A DNA stretch of 64,000 nt, from NCBI RefSeq assembly GCF_010015585.1, contig NW_022985108.1, positions 1-64,000 on the forward strand, read 5' to 3'. The stretch comes from Eremomyces bilateralis CBS 781.70. Taxonomy: Eukaryota; Ascomycota; Dothideomycetes; Eremomycetales; Eremomycetaceae. The notes below the pieces were generated by a model. That model did no database searches. It was given only the letters and a program-made list of their open reading frames with translations, and was not told the origin of the DNA. Below are positions 34,494 to 46,483 of the stretch, piece after piece; the first letter of the stretch is position 1; every line of letters starts with the position of its first letter. Both the position numbers and the translations under genes were made by a program.

Positions 34494-35613
34494 ATCAAGA
34501 GAAGAACAAGATTGGTGCCATGTACAACCAGACTTTCAGCTGTTGTGATTGCTTGAGAATGAGACTGGAGATGAGACCAAACAGCACACCAAACCTGGGC
34601 TAGTGCTGCGTGGTGAAATTCAGCTCGCTAAGCTACACAGAAGAAAGAAAGCTACAGGGAGAATAAGTAACTCGCTAAGATTCCAGGCCAGTTTTAGGGA
34701 CGATACACTTCCGACTATCGCAGAACAAGAGATTCGACGAAAGACATTGGATTCTTCAGCGCGCTGGACATTAAGCTGATTAAAACGAACAATATATCAT
34801 ACAGGAGCCCAGTCTCTAAGGCGAACCGGTCCTAGCCAGTGTCTTCTCGACGAATTTATGGCCACGAGACATTCAGAACAGTCCAAAAGGAATTGATGCC
34901 GAAGAGAGGATATCTATGCATAGGTGTGCAGATAATAGAAAAAATAGCGAATGCTCGTATCCAGCTTGACTTCTAAATTGCGGGATGAAGGCGCCATTCG
35001 GACGAAACGCGGGGAGGGGGAAATCGAAACCCAGATCTCAGGCATCTGCCAGAGATAGTATTCCTTTGGAAACGTAGATAGCTTCTTAAGAACTGATCAA
35101 GATACGGATATCCAAACTACCCTCTTGTCCAGGTCGTGGTGTGCATCGCAATTCACATGGCATCGCGTGGCTCCTTTCGCCGACTCTTTCTCGGAAAATT
35201 GGGCGACCGCAACCCCTAATATCGTGTTCTTCTTCGCCTCGATGTGTAATACAGCGTAGTAGTAGTGCTCTAGATGCGCCGTCCAGCGCTCCACCAGCGA
35301 GTGGTAGGTCGAATCGTTCTCGGATGGCACATTGAACAGACTTTCGCTGTGATCGTGCTCGGCCGCCGTTTAAATTCGTACCAGTCTGTGGTTGACTTGT
35401 CGGATTCTGTACACCCCCAAGTCCCGATCAGACATTGCCTCCACGACCATTCCAGGCCCTGGAATCCGTGAAGCCACACCAACCAAATATCGAGGCTCGT
35501 CTTCGTCGTGCTTGCGCGGATAATAGGTCAAGGAGAAGCCTGCTCAACGCCGTCGACATTTCCGTCAGCTGCGCCGCAAGCCTTGCTTCCCCATCATCAT
35601 CATCACCACCACC
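34494..35613. other. Intergenic, no gene recognised
   Basis: About 1.1 kb. A 77-codon minus-strand frame (35097-35330) and its overlapping neighbours show no motif. The right end is the 3' flank of pet117. Confidence 0.45.
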
Positions 35614-35927
35614 CTACGTCTTCGGTGCCGGTGCCAGATGCGTCGTATCCTGCACGTCCTGAACCTTCTTATATTCCTTCTCCAGCGCTCTCTGCATATC
35701 GAAGTCCAGTTGCCGCTCGGCCTTGAGCTTCTGTTGCTCGAGGTCGCGGATGACGCCCTGGTGCATGACCTATAGGGGCAAGAAGGATCAGTTTCGGGGT
35801 CAAGGGAGATGGGGAGATGGCGGGATCTTACGGAGCGTTCGGCGTGTTGGCCGTAGTGGACGAAGATGACGATGCCGATGGCAGAGAGGGAGGTGAGGGC
35901 GATGGTGGCTTTGGAGGCGGCGGACAT
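35614..35927 (-). CDS. pet117: Cytochrome c oxidase assembly protein Pet117
   Basis: Two exons (complement of 35614-35769 and 35832-35927) with a 62-bp intron give 83 residues. They begin MSAASKATIALTSLSAIGIV, then IFVHYGQHAERSVMHQGVIR, then a charged helix DLEQQKLKAERQLDFDMQRA. This is the Pet117 layout: one N-terminal membrane segment with 'VHYxQxxER', then 'MHxGVxRD' and a charged helix. In yeast Pet117 couples heme a synthase (Cox15) to complex IV assembly in mitochondria. The intron falls in the middle of the signature and keeps the frame. The gene is head-to-head with vma10, with 291 bp between starts. Confidence 0.85.
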
Positions 35928-36218
35928 GGTTATGGTTGAAGGGGCGGAAGGAAGGATGGAATGGAAAGCAATGGACGAAGATGTTAATATCTTGATGCGG
36001 TTGATTGATCCCGAAAACTCCGAATTCTTTAGAGATATCGGATTCCAAGGAGCTTGGGCCTGTGACACCAGTTCTGTGGGGCAACCCTCGTACATGACAA
36101 CCACAACTGCTGGACATGCTTCGGATGCTTCAGGTTTACCTTTCTATATCTCCGATCCACGCCTCCTACGTTGCTATCTACACCATACAACCGTTCACTG
36201 AGGCCCCAATTAGCAATC
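35928..36218. promoter_or_regulatory. Shared divergent promoter of pet117 and vma10
   Basis: 291 bp between two divergent start codons. No clear TATA box was seen. Confidence 0.5.
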
Positions 36219-36858
36219 ATGGTCCGCACGACTCCCTCACCCCCATAGCGACCTCACTAACTCCATCCAGTCTGCCCAAAACTCAGCCGGCATTCAGACC
36301 CTCCTCGACGTACGCCTGCATCCCCATGTCCCATACGCACTTCTAACATCGACATATAGGCGGAGCGGGAAGCCCAAAAGATAGTTCAGAAAGGTCGGAT
36401 CCCAGACTCCTCTCTCGTCCTTGCAAGCTATACTGACACTTCCTCCAGCGCGCGAATGTAACCACTCCTAAGGCAACCATGCAATGTCCGCCATCTAACG
36501 CATCCCTGACAGACCGCACCAAGCGCGTCAAAGACGCCCGGTCCGAAGCGCAGAAGGAGATCGAAGAATACCGAAAGCAGAAAGAGGGCGAGTTCAAAGC
36601 GTTTGAGAAAGAAGTATCTCATCCCCTCCCCTTCCCACACCCTCCCCCTTTAGCCCTCCGCTCCCAACACCCACCCAACCACCAACTAACCCCCTCCAGC
36701 ACACTAGCGGCAACAAGAAAATGGAACAAGACGCCGCCGACGCTACCGAGGAGAAGCTGAAGCAGATCCGCGCCATCGGCGGGAAGAAAGGGGGGAAGGT
36801 CATCGAGGACTTGCTGCGAGCCGTGGTGGAGGTGCATCCGGCGCCGGCGACACAATGA
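36219..36858 (+). CDS. vma10: V-type proton ATPase subunit G
   Basis: Six exons: 36219-36221 (only the ATG), 36271-36309, 36360-36393, 36449-36457 (9 bp), 36513-36613 and 36700-36858. They join to 114 residues, the family's normal length. The protein reads MSAQNSAGIQTLLDAEREAQ, then KIVQKAREYRTKRVKDARSE, and ends RAVVEVHPAPATQ. Subunit G is a long helix that pairs with subunit E in the peripheral stalk of the vacuolar proton pump. The frame closes exactly across all five introns (49-86 bp). Intron 1 has the branch word ctcactaactc, but its donor, gtccgc, is weak. An ATG-only first exon and a 9-bp microexon make this gene easy to mispredict. Confidence 0.85.
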
Positions 36859-37976
36859 GCGGGTGGGGGGAGAAGATGGACTTATTAATGGATTCTTGCG
36901 ACGGGGGTTTCGTGTTCGAAGGGCAGGTTGTGGCGGCTGAGAGGGTCGGTGAGCGGGGCGGTTGATGTGCGATGGACGTGGCGGTTGAGAACGCTATGAG
37001 ATGTTACGGTTGCCTGTTGTATGTCCGGTCCGGTCTGGTTGGCGACACACTGTACGTGGTGAGGAAGTTCTCTGGACGCTTTGAAGGCTGTTATTATCAC
37101 GATAGATCATATGAACCGAAACGAACCACCCCATGTGCATACGTAAGAATCCCATTTTGCTACTGCTCCGCTATCCATCTGCCAGGAAGGATCCATCATA
37201 AATGAATCTTTGGTTGAGCTTCTCTCCCACACGCTCCGCCATGCATGCGTATTGCGTAATATCTGTTGTACACTCCATATCCCTTCCCCAATCCAAATCC
37301 CGAATCCCATATCCCAATCGCACCATGATAATATCCTACGACCGTCAAATCCTTCCCCTTCACACACCCCTCTCAAACCCCAATCCATCCTCACACCCGC
37401 TCCACAAGCCCCGAATCCCAGCTCCCCGATCTACCAAACCCTGTGCCCTCCACAGACAACCGCGACAAGGTCTAGCGGCGTACATCTGACAGTACCATCC
37501 AGGTAAGGTGAAATCGATCGATCGCTGTGGTTTCCAAACGACCACAGATAACGCAGTTCCAACCACGGATCCAAAAAAAAACGACCGAGCTCGACGCCCT
37601 TGTGCCCTTGTGCCCTCCACAGACTGCCGCGACAAGGTCTAGCGGTGTGCGTCTGTGAGTACCATCCGGGAGGCCGGGGTGTCCCGCGAAGAAGTTGTGA
37701 TTCGATTCGTGGTTGTATTTTATTGTGGTTGTTGATTGCGTGCGATGCGGTGGTATGTGGTATATGTTGATAAGAGGACGACATATTGTCAGACGAAAAA
37801 GTGTGAACCATGTTGTGGGGCGTCGCCATTGCCCATGAAAAGCGCAGATATGATCGCGCAGAAACCGCTATGCAATGAATTGTACACCCCGCCAAACTAG
37901 AAGTAAAAAGAAAAAACATTTTTGGTGACACCGTGTATCAAAATTCACTCGTCGTGGATCTGAGCGCCCAGCTCAG
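36859..37976. other. Intergenic between convergent vma10 and Nup2-type gene
   Basis: About 1.1 kb without coding signal. It includes a spaced direct repeat described separately and the 3' ends of both genes. Confidence 0.5.
37438..37670. repeat. Spaced direct repeat, two about 65-bp copies
   Basis: Copy A (about 37438-37502) and copy B (about 37606-37670) share the words tgtgccctccacagac, cgcgacaaggtctagcgg and agtaccatcc in the same order, with about 85-90 percent identity by eye. They are about 168 bp apart start to start. Copy B is preceded by a short tandem of cccttgtg. The interval holds a poly-A run (37574-37582). No coding function is visible. Confidence 0.75.
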
Positions 37977-40900
37977 TTAAGCATGTGAATTGTGCGTGTC
38001 GATGAAACTCCGCGCCGTCGCCGGATCCCGGAACATGAAACTAACCCTCTTCAACGTGCGCGGCTGCTTCGGATCAGGAATGCTACCGATCGCTGTCTTC
38101 GTCCCACTAAGCGCGAACTTTAACCCGACAGTGACGCGCGAGTTGAGCACCACCCGCCCGCCAGGAACAGTCTTCATGAGCATCTGCACAACGTTCGTGT
38201 CGGGGTTTTTAAGCAGCAGCATCGCGCCGCTGCCCTCGTCGACCCATTCCTTGGTCTTGGGGTCTAGGCCCTTCATCTTCGCGCGGTCGGCTTCGAAGAG
38301 TAGGTCGTGCCCGGCTTTGTCTTGTTCGAGGCCAGAGAGGTCGGTTTGCGCGTCCTTGGGCGCTTCGTCGTCGCCGTCGGGCTTGGTTGCGTCGGAGAGG
38401 CCGCCGTCGGTGGAAACGCCGGGGGTGGTGGCGCGGGAGGTGAGGCCGGATGGTGTGCCAGTCGGGGGAGCAAGAAATCCAAATGTGGATGGTCCGGATG
38501 TTTGCTGAGGAAATACATTGGATGACGGGGTCTGGTTCGACCCAAGCGCGGACGGAGTGGTTGCTTGAGCGCCGAATGCGCTGGGTGGGGTTTGGGCAAA
38601 TCCAAATGTGGATTGACTGGATGGTGGAGCGCCGAAGGCGGTGGATGGTGTCTGATTAAAGCCAAAGCTCAATGGTTTCACATTCTGCGCTGGAGTGGAT
38701 GCACCTTTCGCTGGAGAACCAGGCGGAGTAGTCGACGTCGACTCAGCAACGCTACCCTTGAATGCAGGTGGCCCACTCATCCCCCCAAATGAGGATGACC
38801 CAAATGCGGAAGCGCTGGTAGTAGTAGCAGGCTGGACAGCAGCAGAAGCCGCATCGCCAGCTCCGCCTTTGCCTTTGTCAGCATTGGCTCCGGCAGCCAT
38901 GCCAAATGGAGCGGCAGTGCCGGTGCTGCGCCCAAACAGACTCTGCTGTGAAGAGCCTTGCATGGTACCGAATTTGATGGGCGAGTTCACCTTCCATGTA
39001 TGATCGCCAGGTCCCATCGCTTCAGCAGTCTTTGCCGCGGGAGGAGATGAGCCGAAGTGCGAGAATAGTGAACTCTTCTCGCCGGTAGCTGCAGCAGTAG
39101 CTGCCGCAGGCTTCGCCGGGGTACCGAACATCGAGAGAGATGATGGTGTTTGAGCATTGTCAGGAACGCTCGAAAGCGGCGAGGATGTTGCTGGATTTGG
39201 AGTCCATGTCGACTTCGGCTGAGTGCCATCCGCCTTCTTCCCGGCGTCATCATATGAGACCCGATCGAAGAGGCTGCGCCCCGATGATGGAGCTTCCCTG
39301 GCTTCAGTACCAAGAGTCTGCACCGGCGCCGTCTTCGCATGTTGCGTGCTCTCACCGAGCTCTTTCCACGCCTCCGCCACCGCAGGCGACTGGCTCCTAA
39401 GTTCATCGCCTGGAATGACCAGGGCATCAGGAGAAGTGTTGTTCGTTCCGTCACCGTCATGCTCTTCGTCGGACGCCGAGTCGTCATCCTTGCTTGCGTC
39501 GGCGCCGGAGTCGACATCGGAGAGGTGCCCGAAAATGTTATCACCGCTCTTCGCCGCTTGCAGGCTCGGGTCGTCGAGGACGGATGCACGGCCGCTGGTG
39601 GAAGGAGTGGGGGTCCGGGATGGGGTGAAGGTACCCGCCGCACTGTCCTGCTTGCCAGAGAACGCGAAGAGAGATTGCGAGGTGCTCTGAGTCTTCGCGG
39701 ATGCTTCGGATGTGGCATCGCCTTTCGTCTTCTTCGACTGCGGCTCGTCTTCATCGGAGGTAGGTTCATTCTCTTGGTATTCGTCAGACGTTCGCTTTCC
39801 CTTCTTCTCTTGAGAGGGTTTTGCGGCACCAAGGAAGGAGAAGCTCGGTGGCTGCGAAGCTGTTCCAGCTGCGGTTCCTGGCGCACGAGAGAAAAGAGAA
39901 CTGCTTGGTCCAGCAGATGCGGGTTGGAACGACGGTGATGAAGCAGGCTGAGATTGGAACAAGCTACTCTTCGGCGCAGCCTTTGCCGGTTCAGTCGCCG
40001 GTGCATTGACTCGAGCGTTCTGACGGTTTTTCGCCGACGTGACGGCAGGCTGTGGCGTGCTGAAAGAAACACCGCCGGGACCGTTGCTCTCGGCAGCCGG
40101 GCTGTCAACAATATTTTTGAAAAGTGCGGATGTCGTTGACGCGCTTGGAGAAAACTCCAGAGCTTCGCTTGGAGTCTCCGTCATTTGTTTTCCTCGCTTC
40201 GAAGAAGGCTCCGGTTCTTGATCCTCGCTAGATCCCCGCTTCGAGCCCGTGGCCGGTCCACCGAGCATGCCGCGCACCTTGGTCGATGGGAGCGGTTTGG
40301 AGGAGGCAGTAGGATCGCGCCCAGCAGCATTCAACGCGGACCGTCGAGAGAGCTTCTTCTCCTTCATGTCACCGGTGATTTTGGACATGACGCGAACATA
40401 TGCGACCATCGCTTTGGTCCAGTCTTGGTCCAAGTCCATCTTCTTGAGACGAGCAAGGAATGCTTTGTTGAGCTTCGTGGTGAGTGACTTCCTCTTCTCT
40501 TCGTCGGTCTGGGGGACCTGTTTAGGCTTCCCGGGAGTGAGAGTGGGCCGAGCGGGTGTTTGTTGTTGTTGTGGCATGAGCTGCTGTTGAGCTTCGGATG
40601 TCGCAACAGGTGGGGAGGGAACGGTGTCTCGCTGAGACGGAGTGAATGTCGCGGATGGCTGTGCATCTTCACTCGTGATTGCAGCAGTGTTAGGACTAGA
40701 CTGTGCTGACTGAGATGCAGCGAAGATGTTCCCAGTACTACCCGCGGGTTTAGGCGTGGTTTCTGGCTGTGCCGTAACTGGAGCACCGAAAATGTTGCTG
40801 GGTTGATTGGTCGCGGACTTGAGAGTCTCAGCGCTTGGAGTTGCTTTCTGCGATGCGGAAGCAAACATATTGTTCGAAGCAGTTCCGCCGATGGCGGAAT

Positions 40901-43900
40901 CCTTGTTCGGTGTTTGTGGGATGAATAATGATGGTTTCGGCGTTGATGAAGAAGGTTGAGCCGTAAAGCCGAACATGCTTGTTGATGGCGGAGCACTTGC
41001 AGCGGTGTCGGAAGCCATCGTGGGCTTTTCTGTCTCTGTTGCTGATGGTTTCGGTGTGGATGAAGAAGGTTGAGCCGCGAAGGCAAACATGCTTGTTGAC
41101 GGAGCACTTTCAGCGGCGTCCGAGGCCATCGTGGGCTTTTCGGTCTCTGTTACGGATGGTTTGGCAAAGATATTGGATGTGAACATGCTCGGCTGGGTGG
41201 GTGCGGGCGAAGTAAACACCGGCTTGTTTTGATTTTGTTCTGGTGCGGGCGCGGTAAACATGGGTTTGTTTTGATTTGGAGTTTGCGAGAACCCAAAGAT
41301 GTTGCTCGGTGCAGGTTCCGGCGTCGAGGAAACCGTCGTTCCTGTGTTTGCATCCAAATTCGATGGAGCTGAAGCTGGTCGGCCGAAAGCGTTTGCGAAC
41401 ATGTTATTTTGCACGGCTGATGTGGTGGTAGGTGCTGCTGTCGCGGGCTTGGGTGTGAACGTTGGAGTGAATCCAAGAGGTTGGCCATGACTTTGTGCAG
41501 GTGGCATGTTGCCGAAGACGTTGGTTTGCGCGTTCGCGGTAGAAGTGGTCGGAGTAAGATTCTGTTGGGATGCAGATGAGAACATACTGCTCTGTTGTGA
41601 CGGTCCAGATCCGAACAAGCCACCTCCACTGGAAGATGCGCCGAAAAAATTTGCTGAATTCGTTCCCGAGAACTGTGCAGAGAAGTTCGAGGCGGGAGTG
41701 CCAATATTTGTTGTTGCTGAGGGCTCAGTAGATTCGTCCATGGCGGTGTCCGCAAAATTTGCACGTGCCAACACACCCGAAGTCAACACAGACGATGATT
41801 GTGCTGCTGGTGGTGCTGGCGAGCCGAAAAGCCCACTTCCAGTCGTTGCTCCAAAACCAGTACTCGATGTGCCAAATCCACCAGTGGAAGCAACTTGACT
41901 CGGCCTTGAGCTAGTGGTCGTTTGAGGAGCGAAACCAAACGCATTTCGTGGCTGCTCAGCGGTAGATGCTCCAAATGGAGAGAAGCTCGTTTGAGAACCG
42001 GTCTGGAATGGACTCGGTCTCTTCGCTGGGGATGAGGAAGTAGCAAACCCAGAATTGATCGTGTTGTTAGTAGGTCCGCCGATACCTGTAGTGCCAAATC
42101 CGTTGGTTTGCGGTGTCGACGTGCTAGTTCCAAACAGCCCGTGACCGGGTGCCACTGGGGCCGCCTCAGGTTCTGTTCTCGGTTGGGACGGGCCGAGGGA
42201 GAAAATTCCGTTAGAATTGGTTGCGGGCGCAGGGGGTTGCGCGGAGATGCTGGACGCAGCAAAGGGGTTCGCGGGATTCATCTGAAATGCGATAACGCCA
42301 TTTGAGTTAGCGGGTCATCCTGATGGTGTCGTCGCTTGCGAAGGAGAAGAAACAGGAGTCCAGCGCCGGCTCTCGGCATCGGTGGCGTAGTGAGGCAGCG
42401 CCTCCGTCAGGTCCGAGGATTCGAACCCGTCCCTCTCCGGGGTTGGGGCCTCGTCGGCACTAACGAGGGACGCTGACAGCGAAGAAACGTCGAAGGCCCC
42501 GCCCCGGAGGAGGACGGTTCCGTAAAACAACCAAGTCTCTGATACGGATGAAAGGTTGGACGCGCCAGCGGCAGGAGGCGCCCCACCACCCGGAACGGGA
42601 TGAGACCGTTGGCATTGGGCGGTCGGGTGGCGAGTTCTCCGGCGGAACCATGAGGACCTGGGCCATGGTGGACGAAAGCACGGACTCAGAAGGCGCCAAA
42701 GAAAACGCCGGACCCATCTAGAATGGTATAACACCATTCAGATGCTCCGGGTGAGAAGAGGAAGGGGGCAGAAGAGAAACAGGCGGATTTTGTGGAGGAA
42801 CAGAAGGAGAAGCGACAGTCAGCGCGGGAGAGAGTGATGGGGCCATTTGGAATGGGATGACCCTGTTCGCACGCTGAGGGCGGGTAGAAGAATGAGCAGA
42901 GACCGGCGGCGCGGGAGAAGAAATTGCAGGGGCCATCTGGGACGGGATGACCCCGTTGGTCCTGGCCGGGCAAAAAGAAACAGAAACAGACGCTTGCGGA
43001 CGTGGAGCTGGAGTGGCAGCCGGAGGCTGCGTGGGCGCAGAAGTAGAAGCAGGGGAAAGAGTTGAAGGGCTACTAACGGTTTGAGATGAACTGGCACCCA
43101 GTGCCGCCCCGGCGAATGGGTTCGAGGTTCCCACACTCGACCCGCCGAAGCTAAAAGAAGGGGCCGATGGGGGGATGTACTTGGACGAGTTACCGGCCTG
43201 CTTGTCGTCGTCTCCTGTTAGCGATAGTTGCGACGGTGCGGTGTAAGTCAACGCCTGCGGCACACGGTTTCCACGCTGCTCTTGATCCGCTTTCTTGAAG
43301 TAATACGCGTTCAAACGGGCAATTTCCTTGCAGAGCGTCTTCGCGTGGTTGCAATCGGCATGCGACCATAGACAGAAGCCATTCTCGTGATTGCATGGCA
43401 CATGCGGCCATATATAGCGCTCCGCGAGGCGTTTCTCGAATTTCTCTCGAGCCTTCTGGTCCCACTCCTCGTGAGCGGCTTTGGTTTCCTCGAAGGTCAT
43501 TTGGCGCCTGCTCTCTTCGTTATCATCGGGCCCGCGGCCCCTTACCGGTATGGAGTTGAAATCATTCTCCTTCGCCTCTTCCATCCCCTCCTGCTCCCGG
43601 AGGATTTGTGCGCCGACGGACAAGTGGCTGTCGATTGAAGTGCGGTCCGACTCATCGTCGCTCACGGCGGCATCTTCGGTGGGGGGAGCGGCGGCTTGGT
43701 GGACTTCTTCTATGGTTACGGAGGGGTCACCTTCAGCTCCCGCTGCAAGGTGCCCAGCGGCCTGTGTTGTTGCTTGCGTGTTGTATGCGTGTGTTGCAGG
43801 CGTTGACGAAGACGAAGACTCTGAGAATGTCGAATTGAACGCGGGGAAATTTGACGGAGGGTTGCTAACGGTTTGATTTGTTCCTTGCGACGTGTTCTGG

Positions 43901-44250
43901 CTCTGGCCTTCTCCTAGGGGTTTCCTTGGTTTCAACGGTTTGATTCTGGAGGAGATACGATCAGTCAACTGGACGCGAAGGATCTCATAAGGTATGCAAT
44001 GAATTCGCGCCGGGTCTGGGTAAGAACCCCCGGTGAAGGTCATGTGTATCGCGTCCCACTCATGGCGCACCACCGAAACATCACGGTGGGATCTCGCGAT
44101 ACATCAACGCGGGTGAAGTAGTAGAACTCACCTTCGCCCAGCAAGTTGGGCAGCAGTAGCTCTGGCATTTGACGAGAAGAGCTTCGGCTCCTGAGGCGCA
44201 TCGGGGTTGTTTTGGCTGATCTGGAAATCGGCCTGTCGTTTCCCCGTCAT
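37977..44250 (-). CDS. Nup2/Nup50-type FG nucleoporin with Ran-binding domain
   Basis: Exon 1 (complement 44132-44250) gives MTGKRQADFQISQNNPDAPQ, then SNARATAAQLAGR. The 186-bp intron joins it to RIKPLKPRKPLGEG from 43945, a Nup2-like start. This frame runs to a TAG at 42718-42720. A second long frame (42281-37977, 1434 codons) holds many FG/FGF repeats (FGFNQTPSTAFG, FGFAQTPPSAFG). It ends in a Ran-binding domain (FALSGTKTAIGSIPDPKQPR). I join them as one gene whose splicing across 42282-42720 is unresolved. Two adjacent genes remain possible. Unusual for Nup2, the N-terminal part contains a C/H-rich patch (CNHENGFCLWSHADCNHAKT). Nup2 works at the nuclear basket in karyopherin recycling. 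Confidence 0.75.
42274..42957 (-). repeat. Five degenerate copies of a hairpin motif inside the Nup2-type gene
   Basis: Copies lie at 42931-42957, 42841-42867, 42711-42738, 42586-42610 and 42274-42302. On the coding strand each reads roughly AAYGGnGTYATCCCRTT followed by YCAGATG. The core is an imperfect inverted repeat (for example aatggt-gttat-accatt in the third copy). Three copies end in a usable splice acceptor, YAG|ATG. Translated, four give a peptide like NGVIPFQM. The last sits directly before the ATG of the long FG frame and is preceded by a branch word, gctaactc. Confidence 0.7.
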
Positions 44251-45536
44251 GATGTGCAGGTTGGCGACCGAAGTCCAGCAAGGGAAGTGAACAGAATTCG
44301 AAAAACGGGGCTGAGAGGAACAGGAAACGTGCTAGAGACAGCAACAAGAGAACTCCAATGAAAAATCCGGATGCGAGCAGCGAACGAGCAATGGAGAGGC
44401 AAAGATTTGGGAATTGTTGATGGATTGTGTGGAGAAGATCAAGTCGCGATGGGACATGGAAGTGGGTGGTCCGTGGTTTGATGGTGGACGCTTCGGGGGT
44501 AAGAGTATTAGAGTCGGAGATGTGGTGCACGGACGAAATGTGAATATTTAGAGGGTTTGATTGGTCAATAGCCAGCCTGACATTCAGGCATCAGGCATTC
44601 AGGCAAGCAAGGCAGCGACAAGAGCCTCAACCACGTGCAGGCAACGTTCCTGTGTTCATCGACGTCACCATAGCAATCAAGAAGCTGAATTCTTTCACTT
44701 GGTCCATGGGAATTCCAGGGTGCTTTTATTGTTCTGCAGACTGCATCAATTTTCATCTTCACAGTTCCAATTTGGCCAATTGAAAGGAAGAAGTGTTCAA
44801 GATACCGTAGGTCAGACTTAGCCAGGCATCAGGACTATGGACAGTCAGGAGGGGACGCAAGATCATTCCTTTGGAGTGGCATCCGTCCCTCTTCCCTGTC
44901 TGGATAGTAATTATGGGATACCAGATACGTGGGAAGATGATGGCTTGTTTGAATCGGCACTCATTTTTCTTTCCAGAGGGGTCAATCACAACGACATGGC
45001 GGTATATTGCGGTGTGCTCGATTGGAGGCACTGGTTGGACTGGCTTTATATTCAGCAAGTGTAAATCTAAGTTGTTTTACGTCTCTGTGAAGGTCCTCAT
45101 TCAGAAGTTTTAAACTTACATGTGCATGGTATGAGACGCAAACCAGTCAATATAATGTTCAACTTAAGGGGTCAGGGGAATCCAAGACTACAGGGGCCAG
45201 CTAGATGAAGTCGATCCTGACCCTCCAGCTCAGGCGTTAAGGCGTCTAGCTCCCCCCACGGCCAGGCCCATCAGATGATGACGAGATCGGAATCAACAAC
45301 ATCGTGAAATTGTTGTCTGTTCATTTTCAAATCACCATCAAATCACCATTAAATTGCCCCGGAGTTGAGGAGGGCTCCTGACCTTCCCTGGCTTTAAGAG
45401 CGTGGGCTGAAGCTATTCCCAACAGTAGAATGTCGTAACGACTTCCCTCCTCTCGATTAATTCGGAACCATTTTACCGACTGAGAATTCCCGTAGCTGTA
45501 ACAGCTTTGTATAACCCAAGATTGAACTGCTTTACC
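44251..45536. other. Intergenic, no gene recognised
   Basis: About 1.3 kb. A small tandem, attcaggcatcaggcattcaggca, lies near 44582-44606. Overlapping frames at 44837-45113 lack motifs. The two flanking genes are divergent, so both promoters lie here. Confidence 0.45.
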
Positions 45537-46483
45537 ATGGCATCTGGAAACCATCACCACCAGGAGCGACCCGGAGGTTTTCTCCCCCCAATTCTTCCCT
45601 CTCCACCCGCCTCGTCTCCCAGCATCGCGCCATCCACCCTTCCCCATCCTCGGGACCATCCTCTAAAGGCCGGTGGCGCCAAAGAATCCCATCTCATCCG
45701 CTTTGTGGATCAGCGGATTCTCCACATCCAGCGGAGATATGCAAAGCGGACGGAGGGCGGGTTCACCGTCGGGCAACCAGTCGGCGAAGAGAAGGATGAT
45801 ACGAGGGGGTATACGAGCTTAGGAGAGGCGGCGACGGAGTTGGAGAGGGTGGTGGATGTGGTTTGGATCTCAGGGACACGTGGGTGACATGCGTGGAAAT
45901 GGCGGAAAAAGCCGTATGGTGGCATCTTTCATTAACGATATTCGCAGCATCCGTACAAATCCCGTATCTCCTCAACCTCGCGCTGTTGCTATCAACCTAT
46001 CTTTCCGGGTTTGCCTCTCCCCGCAGACTAACCAGCGTGCTACGACCGCTCTTCTCTGTCCTGGGCAAGCTGGATCTCGCGTTCGCCTCTCTCATTCAGG
46101 GCCGCAACGTCGAGACGGAGGAGCCATTGCCCGGGAGCGAACGAAAGGCGTCGCTTATGAACGGCACCGAGAAAGTCCGGCTGAAGAGCATCGTGGACGG
46201 CTCGCGGGTACGCGTCATGGAGATTGTCACGTCGGCCTACGTAGATGACGAGGACGAGGAAGAAGGGATTGGGATTACGGCCACTGAGACCGAAACGGAA
46301 GGGGAAGGAGACGGGCCGACGAGATACCATTCGAGTCGAGCGGATGATGTGGATGAGGAGATGATGAGTGATGATGAGCCGACGAGCTGGGAGATGGCTG
46401 CGGCGAGAGTATATGATCGGACGCTGGTAATGTTGGGAGACACGATTGGAGGGACTCCCATTGGGATCATCACGGAGGATTGA
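45537..46483 (+). CDS. Conserved ascomycete protein of unknown function
   Basis: Two exons (45537-45879, 45948-46483) with a 68-bp intron give 292 residues. The N-terminus is P/S-rich (GGFLPPILPSPPASSPSIAP) and contains HPLKAGGAKESHLIRFVDQR, then ILHIQRRYAKR. After the splice (ISGT-PSVQIPYLLNLALLL), a helical stretch LFSVLGKLDLAFASLIQGRN follows. The C-terminal half is acidic (VDDEDEEEG, EEMMSDDEP). I recall this pattern in many ascomycete genomes, sometimes under misleading recombination names, without an established role. The start ATG at 45537 has an accATGG context. Nuclear location is plausible only. Confidence 0.7.

Noticed and set aside
38987-40111. 374-codon minus-strand frame inside the nucleoporin gene
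   Set aside because: A shifted frame of the FG-repeat coding sequence, arginine- and leucine-rich with no motifs.
42415-42440. tRNA T-arm-like word (gggttcgaatcc on the minus strand)
   Set aside because: It lies inside likely nucleoporin coding sequence and no other tRNA arm is present.
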